A stretch of 64,000 nt of DNA. Source: Mansonella perstans. Its lineage: Eukaryota > Nematoda > Chromadorea > Rhabditida > Onchocercidae. The notes under the pieces are model-generated. The model was not told the DNA's origin, made no database searches, and saw nothing but the letters and a program-made list of their open reading frames with translations. The position numbers and the translations under genes are program-made. Shown piece by piece: positions 12,169 to 32,171 of the stretch. Location of the stretch: the NCBI GenBank assembly GCA_037074765.1, contig JBAMDO010000124.1:62001-126000 (forward strand), read 5' to 3'. Numbering within the stretch: position 1 is the stretch's first letter; each line of letters starts with the position of its first letter.

Positions 12169-13760
12169 AATTCGTCGTGGTTTACAATTTCCCCTGAATC
12201 TCCTCCAGTTAACGCAAAACATCATCTCTCCCGTTATGCATCACAATTTCACAGTGCGAAATTGTGATTATGAACCGAAAAGGAGAAAAAGTTGGAAAAT
12301 GAACGACAGCAGGAGAGCAGAGAAAAAGAAAAGGTGAAGTAAAGAGAGAAAACGACATAAAATAGTTTGAAAAGTGCATGGATGAACGAGGAAATTGTGA
12401 AAAACAAAGTAAAAAATTCTAATGAACAATAAAAGGGCTAATCAAATAAGTTTCTGTTATAAGTTCAGACTGATTGATAATCGATATTAGAATTGTATAT
12501 ACATATAAACATACTAATATCAACACAAAATTCCTTACATTCCAGTAATATATAACAAAATAAAAAAAAAATTTTTTTTCTATCACTGAGTCATAACTTA
12601 AAATTATATTCAACATAAATACTTGTTATCTTTACTCTATTCACTAAAAATCCAAAAGTATAATCGAACAGTAAAATAGTGTGACCATCTCATCGATGAT
12701 TTGTTCCACTGATCTATACTGACCATTATTATACTTTCCTGTTCTAATTTCTTTTACCAGTTGGCCAATTTTTTTTTTTTTTTTTTTTTTTTTTATATAT
12801 AATTCAATTATTACAAAAAATATATTACCATTTATAATTTAGTAACAATAAAGAGATTATAACAATGCAATAAGCAAAAGCCATTATGGTAATGTAATAA
12901 GAAAGAAACAAGCAATCAGCTAATTCTTTGAGTTTATTACCTATGTAATAAATAACATATGAAAAAAAAAAACGCACTCCATTATTTTTTTAATATTTCA
13001 TTAAATTTTATCGATTATTCGCTTTTTACTCATCATACTTTGCTATATTTAGACATTATATCATCATCATACGAGATCAATATTTGGACAACTGCAAAGT
13101 TCTTTTGGGAGTCCAATGAATTGGCCTAATGTCCACAACATTATGTTGTGCTATTAATAATTGTCACATTTCAGTGAATTTTTGAAGAATATTGACATAG
13201 TGCAATGGAAAAGCTAAAAATTACTGGAAAAGCTAAAAAAAATTAAAAATAAAATTTTACTGAGTTGAGCCGGTCTTTTCATAAGTAAATTACATATGAA
13301 TAATTTCATTTAAATTTCTCAATTTAGTAATTCAGTAATAATTAATTTCTTTCGCTACAGCAATATGCTTCCGATAATGATATTATTAGTTTCGATGCTC
13401 CCAGAGGTGCAAAAAACAGCTTATTTCGTTAATTAGTGATAACACACTCTCAAGAATTCCAAATAAAGCAAAATTGCCCAGATTTTTTTCATCTACCAAC
13501 TATGATTTTCTTATTGATTGTTTTTTACCCTTAGTTTCTAGTTTAGAGCATATTCTTCGATACGTTAATGAAGAAGAGAACGGTGGCACGAATAGTTTTA
13601 GATTAAAAAAAAAATTTCTTTACATAATTATAAGCCTAGAAAAAACTTTACATAACAAAAGTCTAGAAATATTTCCGAGGTTTAATCAGCGAAATAATCC
13701 AATCAACAAATTTTTAGAAATTTTGAAAAATAAAACCAAAATATAATAATAAAGAGATAC
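12169..13760. other. Non-coding: distal TPD52 intron
   Basis: AT-rich, including a 26-nt poly-T run at 12769-12794. A plus-strand 90-codon open frame at 13474-13746 reads smoothly (for example NYDFLIDCFLPLVSSLEHIL) but matches nothing I recognise, uses a non-ATG start and has no clear splice sites, so it is not called as a gene. Confidence 0.5.
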
Positions 13761-14535
13761 CTTCTAATCCAGTTGCTGCCATTTGTTTCGCACTTCGTAA
13801 ACGTGATTTAATCAGTGCAAAATGCTTCCTAAGCCCTAATCTGAAAAAAAAAAGTTTATTTTTTAAAAGTGTTTAAATTTATAAGTGTAATTTTATCAGA
13901 CCGTTAATATAAATGGACGTAGAAGCCTATTTTTTCCCGAAGAATCCAGCAAAATGCACAACTAAAAAGACATACACTATTACACGCACACACAACTGCA
14001 TGTTATTCATACGATGACGTGTCGGAAGGGTACTATAGCTTAATTAGTATGGTCTACATAGTGATAACACTACCATTAAGAATACAAATTCCTTTACGTA
14101 ATGTACTGGTAAATGTATATGCAGTACGGGGAAAATTACTTCTTAGTTGTGGTATCACGTAAAACGTGTAATGTTCATGTAAAAAACCGACCGCCAGTGG
14201 AATAATTTGACAAGTTGTACTTCAGATAAATTAACCGCAAGCTTGCAATCAGTAAGAAGCAATGGACTGGAATGAGAGAGAGAAAAAGAGAGAGGAAGAA
14301 GGAAAGCGAGAAGGGAAAGAAAAAGTTACGTCCGAGCTGCTCCCTTCCCGTACCGGATAAAAGTACGGCCTGCGGCCTGTCTCGTCGGATTGGAAAATTG
14401 AGATGAAATTGGATACAAGTGCAAAAAGAGTGTGGAGCTTTGGATAATTTGGTATCGACGGCCTACGTATGTTGTACGTGTCGAAAACGTGTCAAAAAAA
14501 GTTATCAATTTCCAATTCAGGAAAATCAAAGACAT
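13761..14535 (-). CDS. Alternative distal 5' exons of the TPD52 gene
   Basis: Two minus-strand exons, 14535-14330 and 13840-13761. The downstream one is well supported: TTTTTTTCAG acceptor, coding for RKHFALIKSRLRSAKQMAAT, donor GTATCT, ending in phase 1 as required for exon 8893-8811. The upstream one starts at ATG 14535 and ends in phase 2 at a GTAACT donor, which fits the one-base start of the 13840 exon. The full isoform would be 251 residues. The first 69 codons look less protein-like and could be 5' leader that happens to be open. The Lys/Arg-rich helix of the 13840 exon would add a basic N-terminal segment to TPD52. Confidence 0.5.
14274..14325. repeat. GA-rich purine tract at TPD52 distal promoter side
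   Basis: An almost pure A/G run (GAGAGAGAAAAAGAGAGAGG and on) directly after the distal TPD52 donor. On the gene strand it is a CT-rich tract at the start of the first intron. GAGA-type tracts are common near nematode promoters; a regulatory role here is inference. Confidence 0.5.
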
Positions 14536-15729
14536 AGCACGAGATCAAGACGTTTCCTCAAGGGCTTTGGTGGATGTGGGAGTATGATGTAAGTAAATGC
14601 TACCTGAAGAAATGGTGACTTTTCAGCTTACTTTGATGATGTTATCAGCATAAAAGTAACAAGAATTTACGGGAAAATCTGGAAAAAAAATTTCCTCATC
14701 AAACTATTTAAGCATTTCTCACGTTAGTTATATATCATGAAGTAGGTGGGTTCCTATTGTCGCGGAATTCTGCTAAGATCGGGGCATTTCGCGATGTTAT
14801 GCTTTATTTCTTTGGATGAGGTAATGGGTAAAAAGTCAAGCACGGATACCTGTGGGATGAATTGGTTGAATGGTTTGATTGTTTCCAATTTTATTAAGAC
14901 TGGAAGGCGCTGAATAGATAGAGGTTAACAGGAAATTCAGGTAGGAAGGACAGGAAAGATTGTAGGATTTCACTTAACTCAATTCCGTAGATATTTGCAC
15001 CCTAAACGGTTTTCCAATGATTTGATGCGCATACTGCACAATTGAAATTACATAATGGAATGTATCACTAGTAGTCCTAGCAGACTTAAAATGTATAATG
15101 CACTTCTGCTTCGCTATTTGAAGACTTAAAAGATCTCACACATATTTTCCGATAAGTTGCCTTAGGTTACGTTTAGACGCAAAACTGGTCAACAGACCAC
15201 AAGTAATCGTTCCCAGTGACTAGAAAATATCGGGTTGCTTGATGATTACATAGGTTCATCATTCATATAATCAGCAAACCGCAGCCTCTCAGTGGATTTA
15301 AGTTGAATTTGTTATTGATTAACTTATTGATTTTACGGCGAATTACGTTAGTACTTTTCGAGTTTCTTCACTTAATGTTAGTTTGGTTGATTTCCCAGAA
15401 AGGTTATCTTGTGACACATAAACCTTTGTATCAGGTTGAAAGAATATGTAGATCATATATATCTGCCATGCTATTCCCATGGTGAAGTATATTCTTTTGT
15501 ACTGTAAATTTGTTGCAATTTTAAGTTGCACTTAATTCTATGTCATTTCCTTGCGTGTTTTTGATAACATTGAATGGCTTCCAAGAAAGCCCTATGGTAC
15601 CGTTTAGTGATGAATTTAAATTTTGCTTACCTTACTGCTTTCAAATTTTTTCCAGGATTTCGTTGGATACGTTCTGTAATTGTTACAGATTAACATTTTT
15701 TTGCGCTTAGGTGAAGGCGCGTTGTTTAT
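14536..15729. promoter_or_regulatory. Shared 5' region between TPD52 (-) and cul-4 (+)
   Basis: 1.2 kb separates the most distal TPD52 start from the cul-4 ATG, and the genes diverge, so both promoters should lie here. It is less AT-biased than other spacers. No TATA box or named element could be assigned with confidence. Confidence 0.45.
15697..15710 (+). promoter_or_regulatory. Possible trans-splice acceptor 5' of cul-4
   Basis: A pyrimidine-rich tract ends in TTTTTTGCGCTTAG at 15710, 19 nt before the cul-4 ATG, with no good upstream donor. In nematodes this arrangement is typical of a spliced-leader acceptor. The call is inference from spacing and consensus. Confidence 0.4.
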
Positions 15730-24438
<8,709 letters not shown>

Positions 24439-27428
24439 ATTCCAGTGGTCGCGGAATAGCCGAAGACGAACCATACCATTCATTTTTCATTCAATCCCTT
24501 TACCAAAATTAATATGTTTAGTTAATGCAAATCAAAGATGATGTGTAAAAACTATGATTATCGGTAAATTCTGTCCTTTGTTTTTCGTCCCACAAAAATT
24601 TTAAGGAAAACTTCAAGGTTTATTTTTTAGCACACAAAATTATTAAAATAGAGTAATTTACAAATTTGACGTCCGGGATTTCTCATCCACGTCATTTTTG
24701 TGGCACTCGAAGCATCTTCTTGCTATTTGTTTAAATTACTCTTGATTTCTTAATCTAAAAAGGGGTGTGTGATTGTAGGAATTTATATTACAATTTGCAA
24801 AATAAGGCGTTGAATCATTACATATGTGATCATTATATATGGCATTATATATGTGATCAGGAAGCGGGTTATTATTCATTTTGTGTTTTATTCGTAAGGG
24901 ATTGCACAAATAGTTATTATCAGCGAATCAGATTTGTTTTTTAATCATGTGTTGCATGTAAAATTTGTTTTACCTTATTATAGTCGAACATGAATGATTT
25001 TCAAATGATTTTCTTTTATGAGCTTTTCATTCTGAAAAAAAACGGATGATTTAGAATTACTGACGCATGTGTTGATTTAAATAAGATCATATGAGAAACA
25101 GTGCACATTAACAAATGACCATAATAGCAATTGACTGGTCCTATTAAATCTGAGTTCAAAGTTAAGTCATAACCGAAGATCGATATAACATTTTTTCCAT
25201 TTCTGTTTAAGAAGAAAGGAAAATTATTACATTGATTTATTCGATTTTGAAACAGTAGACCAAAATGATCAGGAGAAGAATGGACTGCTTAAATTTGGTA
25301 GCTAGAATTTTCTGCTCAACATACAAGCATAATACCTCTTATAATTATTATGACTAACAGTAAGCAATGCAATTCGAATCTAATAGAATGTTATTGCTTT
25401 CGAGATCGCATTATTGGATGGAAAGGAAATTCGTTGATGTTAATTTATATACATTTGCAAATTAAGATGTAATAAGTTATTCTTTTTTATATTCCTTTAA
25501 ATAAGCTGTACTTCTTGATAAATTTGAAAATCGGATGTGATATCATTCAATGCATATCCTCTTAAAACATTGAGGGAGATTAGCATCTCGTCTATGCTAA
25601 ATAATTTCGTAGGAATCATATCAATTACGAGTGATAAGAAATCGAGTTCCAGTTCATTGATAACAGATATTACTTATGCCAATTTGGTTTTATTTGAGGA
25701 AATGTTATCTGCATAAATTTGTTGGATAAGTTCATGAGAGCAGAGTTTTAGAGATAGGTTAAAAATTTGATTTAGAATTTTTCCTTTAATTAATATTTTA
25801 TAATCAATAAAATACTTTTTTTCATATTTGCTTCGTATGATAGTACATTTAAGTTTAAGTGATAAGTGTGATGCGATCTGTGATTGATAACTTTTGGTAT
25901 ATATAAGATAATTAAGTCAGCTTAATTGATCAAATCCAACCAATTAATTCATTCATCAGCTTTCAAGGCGATCATTTTTACCTTTTGTGAAGGTAAAATT
26001 ATAAAAAAAAAAAGAAACGGACAGAAGTTCTATAACTATTTCCAGGAGTAAGTTTGTTTAAATGTATAACCTTTTTTTGCAAAAGATCATAATCGAAATT
26101 TCACTTCGAATTTCATTTTTGTATACTAATGTTTGCTAAAAATTATTATTAATTTTGATAAATCCTTTGCTGAAGAAGCAATTGGAGTTATATAAATAAA
26201 TGATATTAAATTTGACGAAATTCCTGTCCAATTGATGATAAAACCTGCAATTAATTGTTGAAAAAATAATGAAAGGTTTGAATTTTAGAAATCAAAACTT
26301 CTGGCAGGAAATATTCCAAATATACTGTTTGTAGTTTTCTGAAATATAGCAGTTTCCTAAATTTATTATTAATATGTGTATAAATAAGTATTGATAATTA
26401 CTTATTATTAATGCATTTTTTGATGTGCATTGTGAGCCAAGTTTTTATAAATAACATTATATTAGGTCGAAAATTAAGTTAGGAATTATTACACCGAAAT
26501 ATATCAAATTATTATAAAATTAATATAGCAATTAAGGTATTAAAACAATTAATATATTATCAAATGATAGTTTTGATATTTTATATTCAACTGGTATAAA
26601 CAGGTGTTACCATTTGCAAGAAAATGACGCAGTACAATATCAGACATCAAATAGGAATTCGAATCATGGTAAGTAATAGGTTATAATGTTTCAATTCATA
26701 GCTTAATCACGTTAAACCGAATAATACGGCATTTGAAATGTTTCTATATTTTTTTAATCATTACGATAATAATTGAAATACTCCTTTCAGTGTAAAAGTT
26801 CTAGAAATTGAAGTATTTTAATAATACTTTGATTTTTGCAGAATATTGAATGAATCTAAAAGGTAATAACAAACTTTTTTAATAATCTTTATTGAATAAT
26901 ATCCATCTTCACCATTTGATTCCATTAATATCTGCAAAAAAATTTTCATGATATTTCGAACAAAAAAAGGAATAGAAGAATGTTTCATTCATAAATTTGA
27001 TAGATCGATTTCAAAATTATTGCTAGCAACTTTTTTTCTTGTTTCTTCATTATATATTTCTGAATAAAAAAATAGATTTAATCTTTTTCATTGGTTTCGT
27101 ATAAGTATGCAAAAGACTTTCAATAACAAATATTGGAAGTCCAGGAATTGTAGTAATATAAATCAAGAAAAAAGATCATTTTTAGTGGCAAATAACAAAT
27201 CTTTTATTTATCAAAATTAATTTTGCTAAACTACGGTGGCAGATTTAAAGTAAGTATAATTAAACAAAATAAAGGATTAATTTGAACATCCGCTTTTCTA
27301 ACTGCCATAATAATGTAATTTTTTGCTTAGTTTATAGTTTAGAAATAATCACTTGCCGTTTTTACCATTTCAAAATTACAGCAAAAATTTCTTAGGTTTA
27401 TTTTTTCTTTAATTTTTTTGTTAAAAAC
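24439..27428. other. Intergenic, no gene seen
   Basis: About 3 kb of AT-rich sequence between the convergent ends of cul-4 and the receptor gene. Only short shadow frames. The motif ATATGTGATCA occurs twice near 24820-24860 around ATTATATATGGC. No RNA gene recognised. Confidence 0.6.
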
Positions 27429-30400
27429 TTAAAAATTATGACTACAAATATAACTACATAATAATGTAAATAAATTACCACTTGTAAATGTGAAAGCCTT
27501 TTTAACTTGTTTCCTATTGAATATTATGTAAATCCATGGATTAACGCATGAATTTAAATTGCCCAAAATAATTATATAAATGATTAGTCGTGAATCTGAA
27601 ATATGCAATAAAAGAAGTTTTTTGGACTCATATATTTCTCTTCAAAACAACTACTTAACTCAATTAGTTATTTACTTTTCAAATTATTGCACTAAAATTA
27701 TTGAATATCAAATGTGGTTCGGTGAATGAAAAAATGGAAGTTTACAATTGAAAAGCAATTACGGCGTGATTGATAGTGTAATTGGTTGATATTTTTGATG
27801 ACAAATTTTATGAGCTTTTTTTGAACACTTATTCTAAACGTTTTAAATAAGCAATTTTGGCGTCACCGCTGAAAAATTGTAGTACAGAAATAAGGAATAA
27901 CTTGGTTAAATTTCAAGACAGAATAGCGTGAAATTACGTGTTAAGAAAGCGATGTTAAAAGGCAAATGATTTAAGCGCAAATTTCCAATTGCAATTTGAA
28001 ATTCTTAAGTTTAGGTCTCTTCTTGCAGTAATTAATACTGATGATCCTAAATTTATGCTCAAATTAATGTTTGAGAAATATTTCAATGACTCATGGCTAT
28101 ATACGCCTGTCACTTATTAAAGAATTTTACTCCTTTGAGGCAGGGAAAAGTACTGCTTGCTTCTGTAATTGTTAATTATCATTTATCACCAGGTTCAATT
28201 TAAAGAGTAAAAATTTGAGCTATCATAATCATATAGTTTTTATTGGTTATTAGTTTTGCAAAAAGTCGTTTTATATTGATGGCGGAAAATGTACTTCATT
28301 TAATTTTCGGCATGTTATTTCATTCATCATCATTTCTATTTTTTGGTAACTTAAATTGCAAATATTGCAAATTAATTGGCGTTAATGAAATGAAACAAAA
28401 ATTCCCAGTTACTTAATAAATGAGGTACGACGGCTTGCAAAATATTGACCACACAAAATGGTGTCCACAAGAAAAAATTACAAAAAATGATAGTCATTGT
28501 TAAGCAAATGGTTTGCAACCGTTCACGATTAAATTTCATCAGTTGTTGACGACAGTGCCGCGAATTATTGTGCAGCCTAACAATGTAAGATTTCGTTTCT
28601 TGACTGAAAAAGAAAAAAATTCAACATAAGTTACGCCTAACTTTTTATCAAACAAAAAAGAACTTTTTACTTTTATACATTCTTTGCAGTATTTAAATAA
28701 AATTCATCCTTCTCTTTACTAGCTATCTATTGTTTTTAATCTATTTTTGTTCCTAATATTAATAAAATGATCGCAAATATTCGATTAATAATTCTTCTTT
28801 CTTGCAATACGACAAAGTATTACTGTTATTATCTTCATTATTAAAAGTATCTTTGAAAATACTGCCTTAATTTGTATAAATTATCAAGTAATGTATATGA
28901 TTGCAACAAGATTAGGTAACTGATAATAATATTTGATTTCACCTCGCACTTTTTTTCTGTTTATTATTTACAAGTGATGAGTCGGACATCTCTAACAGTA
29001 ATTGTTGACTACGATACGATAACCAAATCGTTTTACATATTCGATAATAGAAAAATGCTGCTAGCATGGATGGTATTAACCAAACGATTGCATTAAAACT
29101 TATCACATAAATACTTTTCAGAAGTGATACACCATGTCCATAAATTGTTGCACATTCTCCGTATTTTCTAAAAGATAAGCTTTTCATTTCTTCTTTTCTC
29201 ACTAAGCGAATAATTTTTTAAAAATTAATAAATAACCAAAATAATTATCTCGCTGATAAATGCAGTTTGTACTGTATTGATGGATGTATTCTAGTAATTA
29301 ATAAAGTACAATCTAATTGAATGATAACAATTAGCACAGTAAAAAAAATATCACAGAACGGCTAACAGTAATAGCTTTAAATAGTGTCAAAAATTAAAGT
29401 TTTATGTCATTCAAAGCTTTAATATTTTTTTTCATCTGAAATTTTGCTTTTCTGAGCCTTTTTCAAACACTTTTTTTTAATTGTTTGCAAAAATGTTGAA
29501 AAGAAATATCACTAGTATGTTTAATTTTTTACAACAATAATCTGACAAAATTATCCAATGAGTTCCAAGTTTAAACATACGTTTTACGCCAAATAAAAAG
29601 TTGTGGTGTGGAACATATTAAAGCGGTAATCCATGCAATCAACGCAAAATAATTAGGTCTCCGATAGCGACTACTGCAATAAGTTTGCAATGGATGACAT
29701 ATGGCCTGCAAAAAAACTAGACCGTTTCGATTCAAATTTTAATTCAAATCTATTTCACTGTTTTTTTCACTGAATCAAAGCTTTTTGCGGTATTAAATTC
29801 ATTATCTCTCTCTCTTTTTTTCGTCTCTTTTTTTCCTGTTCCACATTTTTTTTGTTCAATTTGTAAGCAAATATTAAGGAGCATTTTTTCCATTCTCATT
29901 TCCTTTGAAAAATCAGTTAGAAATGCACAAAGAAATATTCATTTCGTACCTCTTTACAATAATAAATTTGAATCAACTAAATTAACTTCAAAACATATTT
30001 AAACTAGAAAAATTTATATAAAATAAAAATTTGTAGAAACCTGGAAACGATCGAAGCTTATAGCAACTAACAGAAATGAGCTAGTATACATTGGAAACAT
30101 TTGTAGATATCTGATTAATTGACATAACCAGGCTGGTCCATCAAATGCCGGATGTTTCAGGATAATAAGTATTTCGGTACCCAATGATAATAATGCAAAT
30201 AATAAATCTGCTGCACATGTGTGTAATAACAAAAGCTGCAAAAAGTGCCGTCTTAAAGTTTTGATGTGTCATATTTATATATTTCGAATATTTCTTTTAT
30301 GCTTTTTTCTCACCTAATTACTATTTCTGAAAAAATTGCATTCTAATCCTCGAAAATTTTAAAAATAATTTTTATTTTGCATTAAAAAAGTTTGTATATT

Positions 30401-31271
30401 TTCTGTAAAAACTAATACAACCATACACGTGTGCACATAAACACATAAAAATCTCGTACATTTTGTATTAAGCCACAATACGCATATACACAAGTGAAAA
30501 ACGCAACAATCTTCAATCGTATTTTTGTAATGTTTAAATTGAAATTTTATTAAATTCAATATCATGGATTAAAAAAAACTGAACGAGAAGGAAACGGTAC
30601 AGTTAGCAAGCTGTGTTTTGATAATTAATCTCATGTGTGATTTTCGGATATTTCTCGGGTCAGTTTTAAAAAAAAAAATTGAAACATATATTTATTTACT
30701 TCGAATCGATTTTTGGAAATGTTTACATTTCATCATAGTGTATTTCAAATTACTTTTATTCTTTTTCTTTCTTCATATTTTTTTTATGCTCTAACGACAA
30801 CTGAGTGGAAAGCTTTAATGCAAGTCCAAGTGGATGTCTTTAATTTTCTCGGCTCTAAAATATCACTGCAATCAAGCAGTCAATTTTTCTTTTTTTGCTT
30901 TTCCAATAATCACTTTTTTCAAGCGAATAATTTTTAGTAAAGTTAGAAAAGAGCAAGACGAAGACAGATTTCGATTTTTCGCAAAAAAAAGTTAACTATC
31001 TGAAACAAAGATTAAATAACTTTGCCAGTGCGCATTTGTATAGTCATGATGACCGCACTGATGAAAAGATTTCCTATTTTACAGTTATTAATTTTAAAAA
31101 GACGAAAATTTTCAAAGAAAAAAATTTTACCTGGATCGGTGATATGGGTCGTTTCACAACAGCATTTCCACGAAATATAATGAAAATGAGAAATAAATTG
31201 CCAATAATTGCGAGAAACATTACCGTTGTCATATGTATTAATATGAAAAAAAGATGTGAGTGTAAGGCCAT
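27429..31271 (-). CDS. Oxytocin/vasopressin-type (nematocin) G-protein-coupled receptor
   Basis: Rhodopsin-class neuropeptide receptor of the plasma membrane; nearest family is the vasopressin/oxytocin group (C. elegans NTR-1/NTR-2 bind nematocin). Exons on the minus strand: 31271-31131, 30235-30041, 29705-29581, 29167-28943, 28603-28413, 27595-27429; phases 0, 0, 2, 2, 1 agree, 347 residues. TM1 has GNLFL (Asn1.50), TM2 CAADLLFALL (Asp2.50), TM3 starts at WLCQ (disulfide Cys) and ends FDRFQAICHPL, so DRY is DRF. TM4 has AWITALICSTPQLF, the STPQ block typical of vasopressin receptors. Loop 2 has GEC. TM6 has TICLTMTIIFCNFFLWTPF (FxLWTP instead of CWxP). TM7 is LGNLNSCVNPWIY, the group's signature. 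The N terminus is very short if ATG 31271 is the start; the exon stays open back to an acceptor at 31295, so an upstream exon may add residues. The tail reads through a possible donor at 27478 to a TAA at 27429; an alternative tail is possible. Confidence 0.87.
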
Positions 31272-32111
31272 AGTTTGACAACTTATTCTGCAAACTGAAA
31301 AATTACAAAAATTTTTCCTCACACAGTGCTGTTTCAAACTTGGAGTGTTATTGAACAGTTTCCCAATTCTGAACTTTATGATTTTAAATCCAGAATAAAA
31401 AGTGATTTAAAAAAAGAAGCCTCGGACCAAAGTTTTAAGATAAATTACTGTAATACTAAACACAGAGAAGAATATTGAAGTAATCACAGTATTATTTGCT
31501 GCAAATCTTTGTTTGTCTTTTCATTATTTCAGTAGATTACATTAGCAACGTTACTGATAACCAATAAATGTGATTTAAGATTAATAAACCTGCCAGATGA
31601 TTTGGAAATGATATTGTAATTTGCAACTTCTTTAATTAAGAAGAAAAAGTTATATGAAAATCAGTTTCAAATAAATCTTTTATAGTATTTTAAATGTAAC
31701 TCGAGCAAGTCATACTTTTATATCATTTATTCCCACTAATTAAAATGTTAAAGATGAAACTCTTCTGAGCTCTACAGTTTCATTATTATTGCAGTAAATG
31801 AATATATTTTAAAATAGTAATATTTGGGAAAGAAAAAAAATTTGCAAAATTTGCAAATCAGATTCAGCTAATAAGAAATTCCATTGAAAGTTCAGACGAA
31901 TGCAGAAAATTAGGAGTCAAGTTTGACAAATAAATTATAACATCTATCAAAATTGAGGAAATTAAGAAAGCAAGTTATTGCAATCAGTGAGTAAAGTAAA
32001 TACTGCGAGAAAATGGAATATGAAGACTAGGAGACTTACTAATAGACGAAAGTTAAAGAAAGAGCGAAACATGAGAAGGTAATAATTAAATGAAGTAAGT
32101 AGTATACGCAC

Positions 32112-32170
32112 CTGAACTCGCAGGTATGCACTTGGAAATGACAGATGCAATTCTTGCAGCAGTTCTTTCA
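32112..32170 (-). other. Possible upstream exon of the receptor gene
   Basis: A 59-nt minus-strand segment between a CAG acceptor and a GTGCGT donor, about 0.8 kb upstream of receptor exon 1. It is open in the phase needed to enter the acceptor at 31295 and is also open in another frame (KELLQELHLSFPSAYL). It may be 5' leader or an extension of the extracellular N terminus. The evidence is splice consensus and phase only. Confidence 0.25.
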
Positions 32171-32171
32171 C

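Noticed and set aside
12419..12616. Minus-strand hydrophobic open frame
   Set aside because: Phe/Tyr/Ile-rich translation of AT-rich DNA in a TPD52 intron, with no supporting signal.
31036..31278. Plus-strand open frame opposite the receptor
   Set aside because: It is antisense to TM1 of the receptor, has no homology signal and is explained as a shadow.
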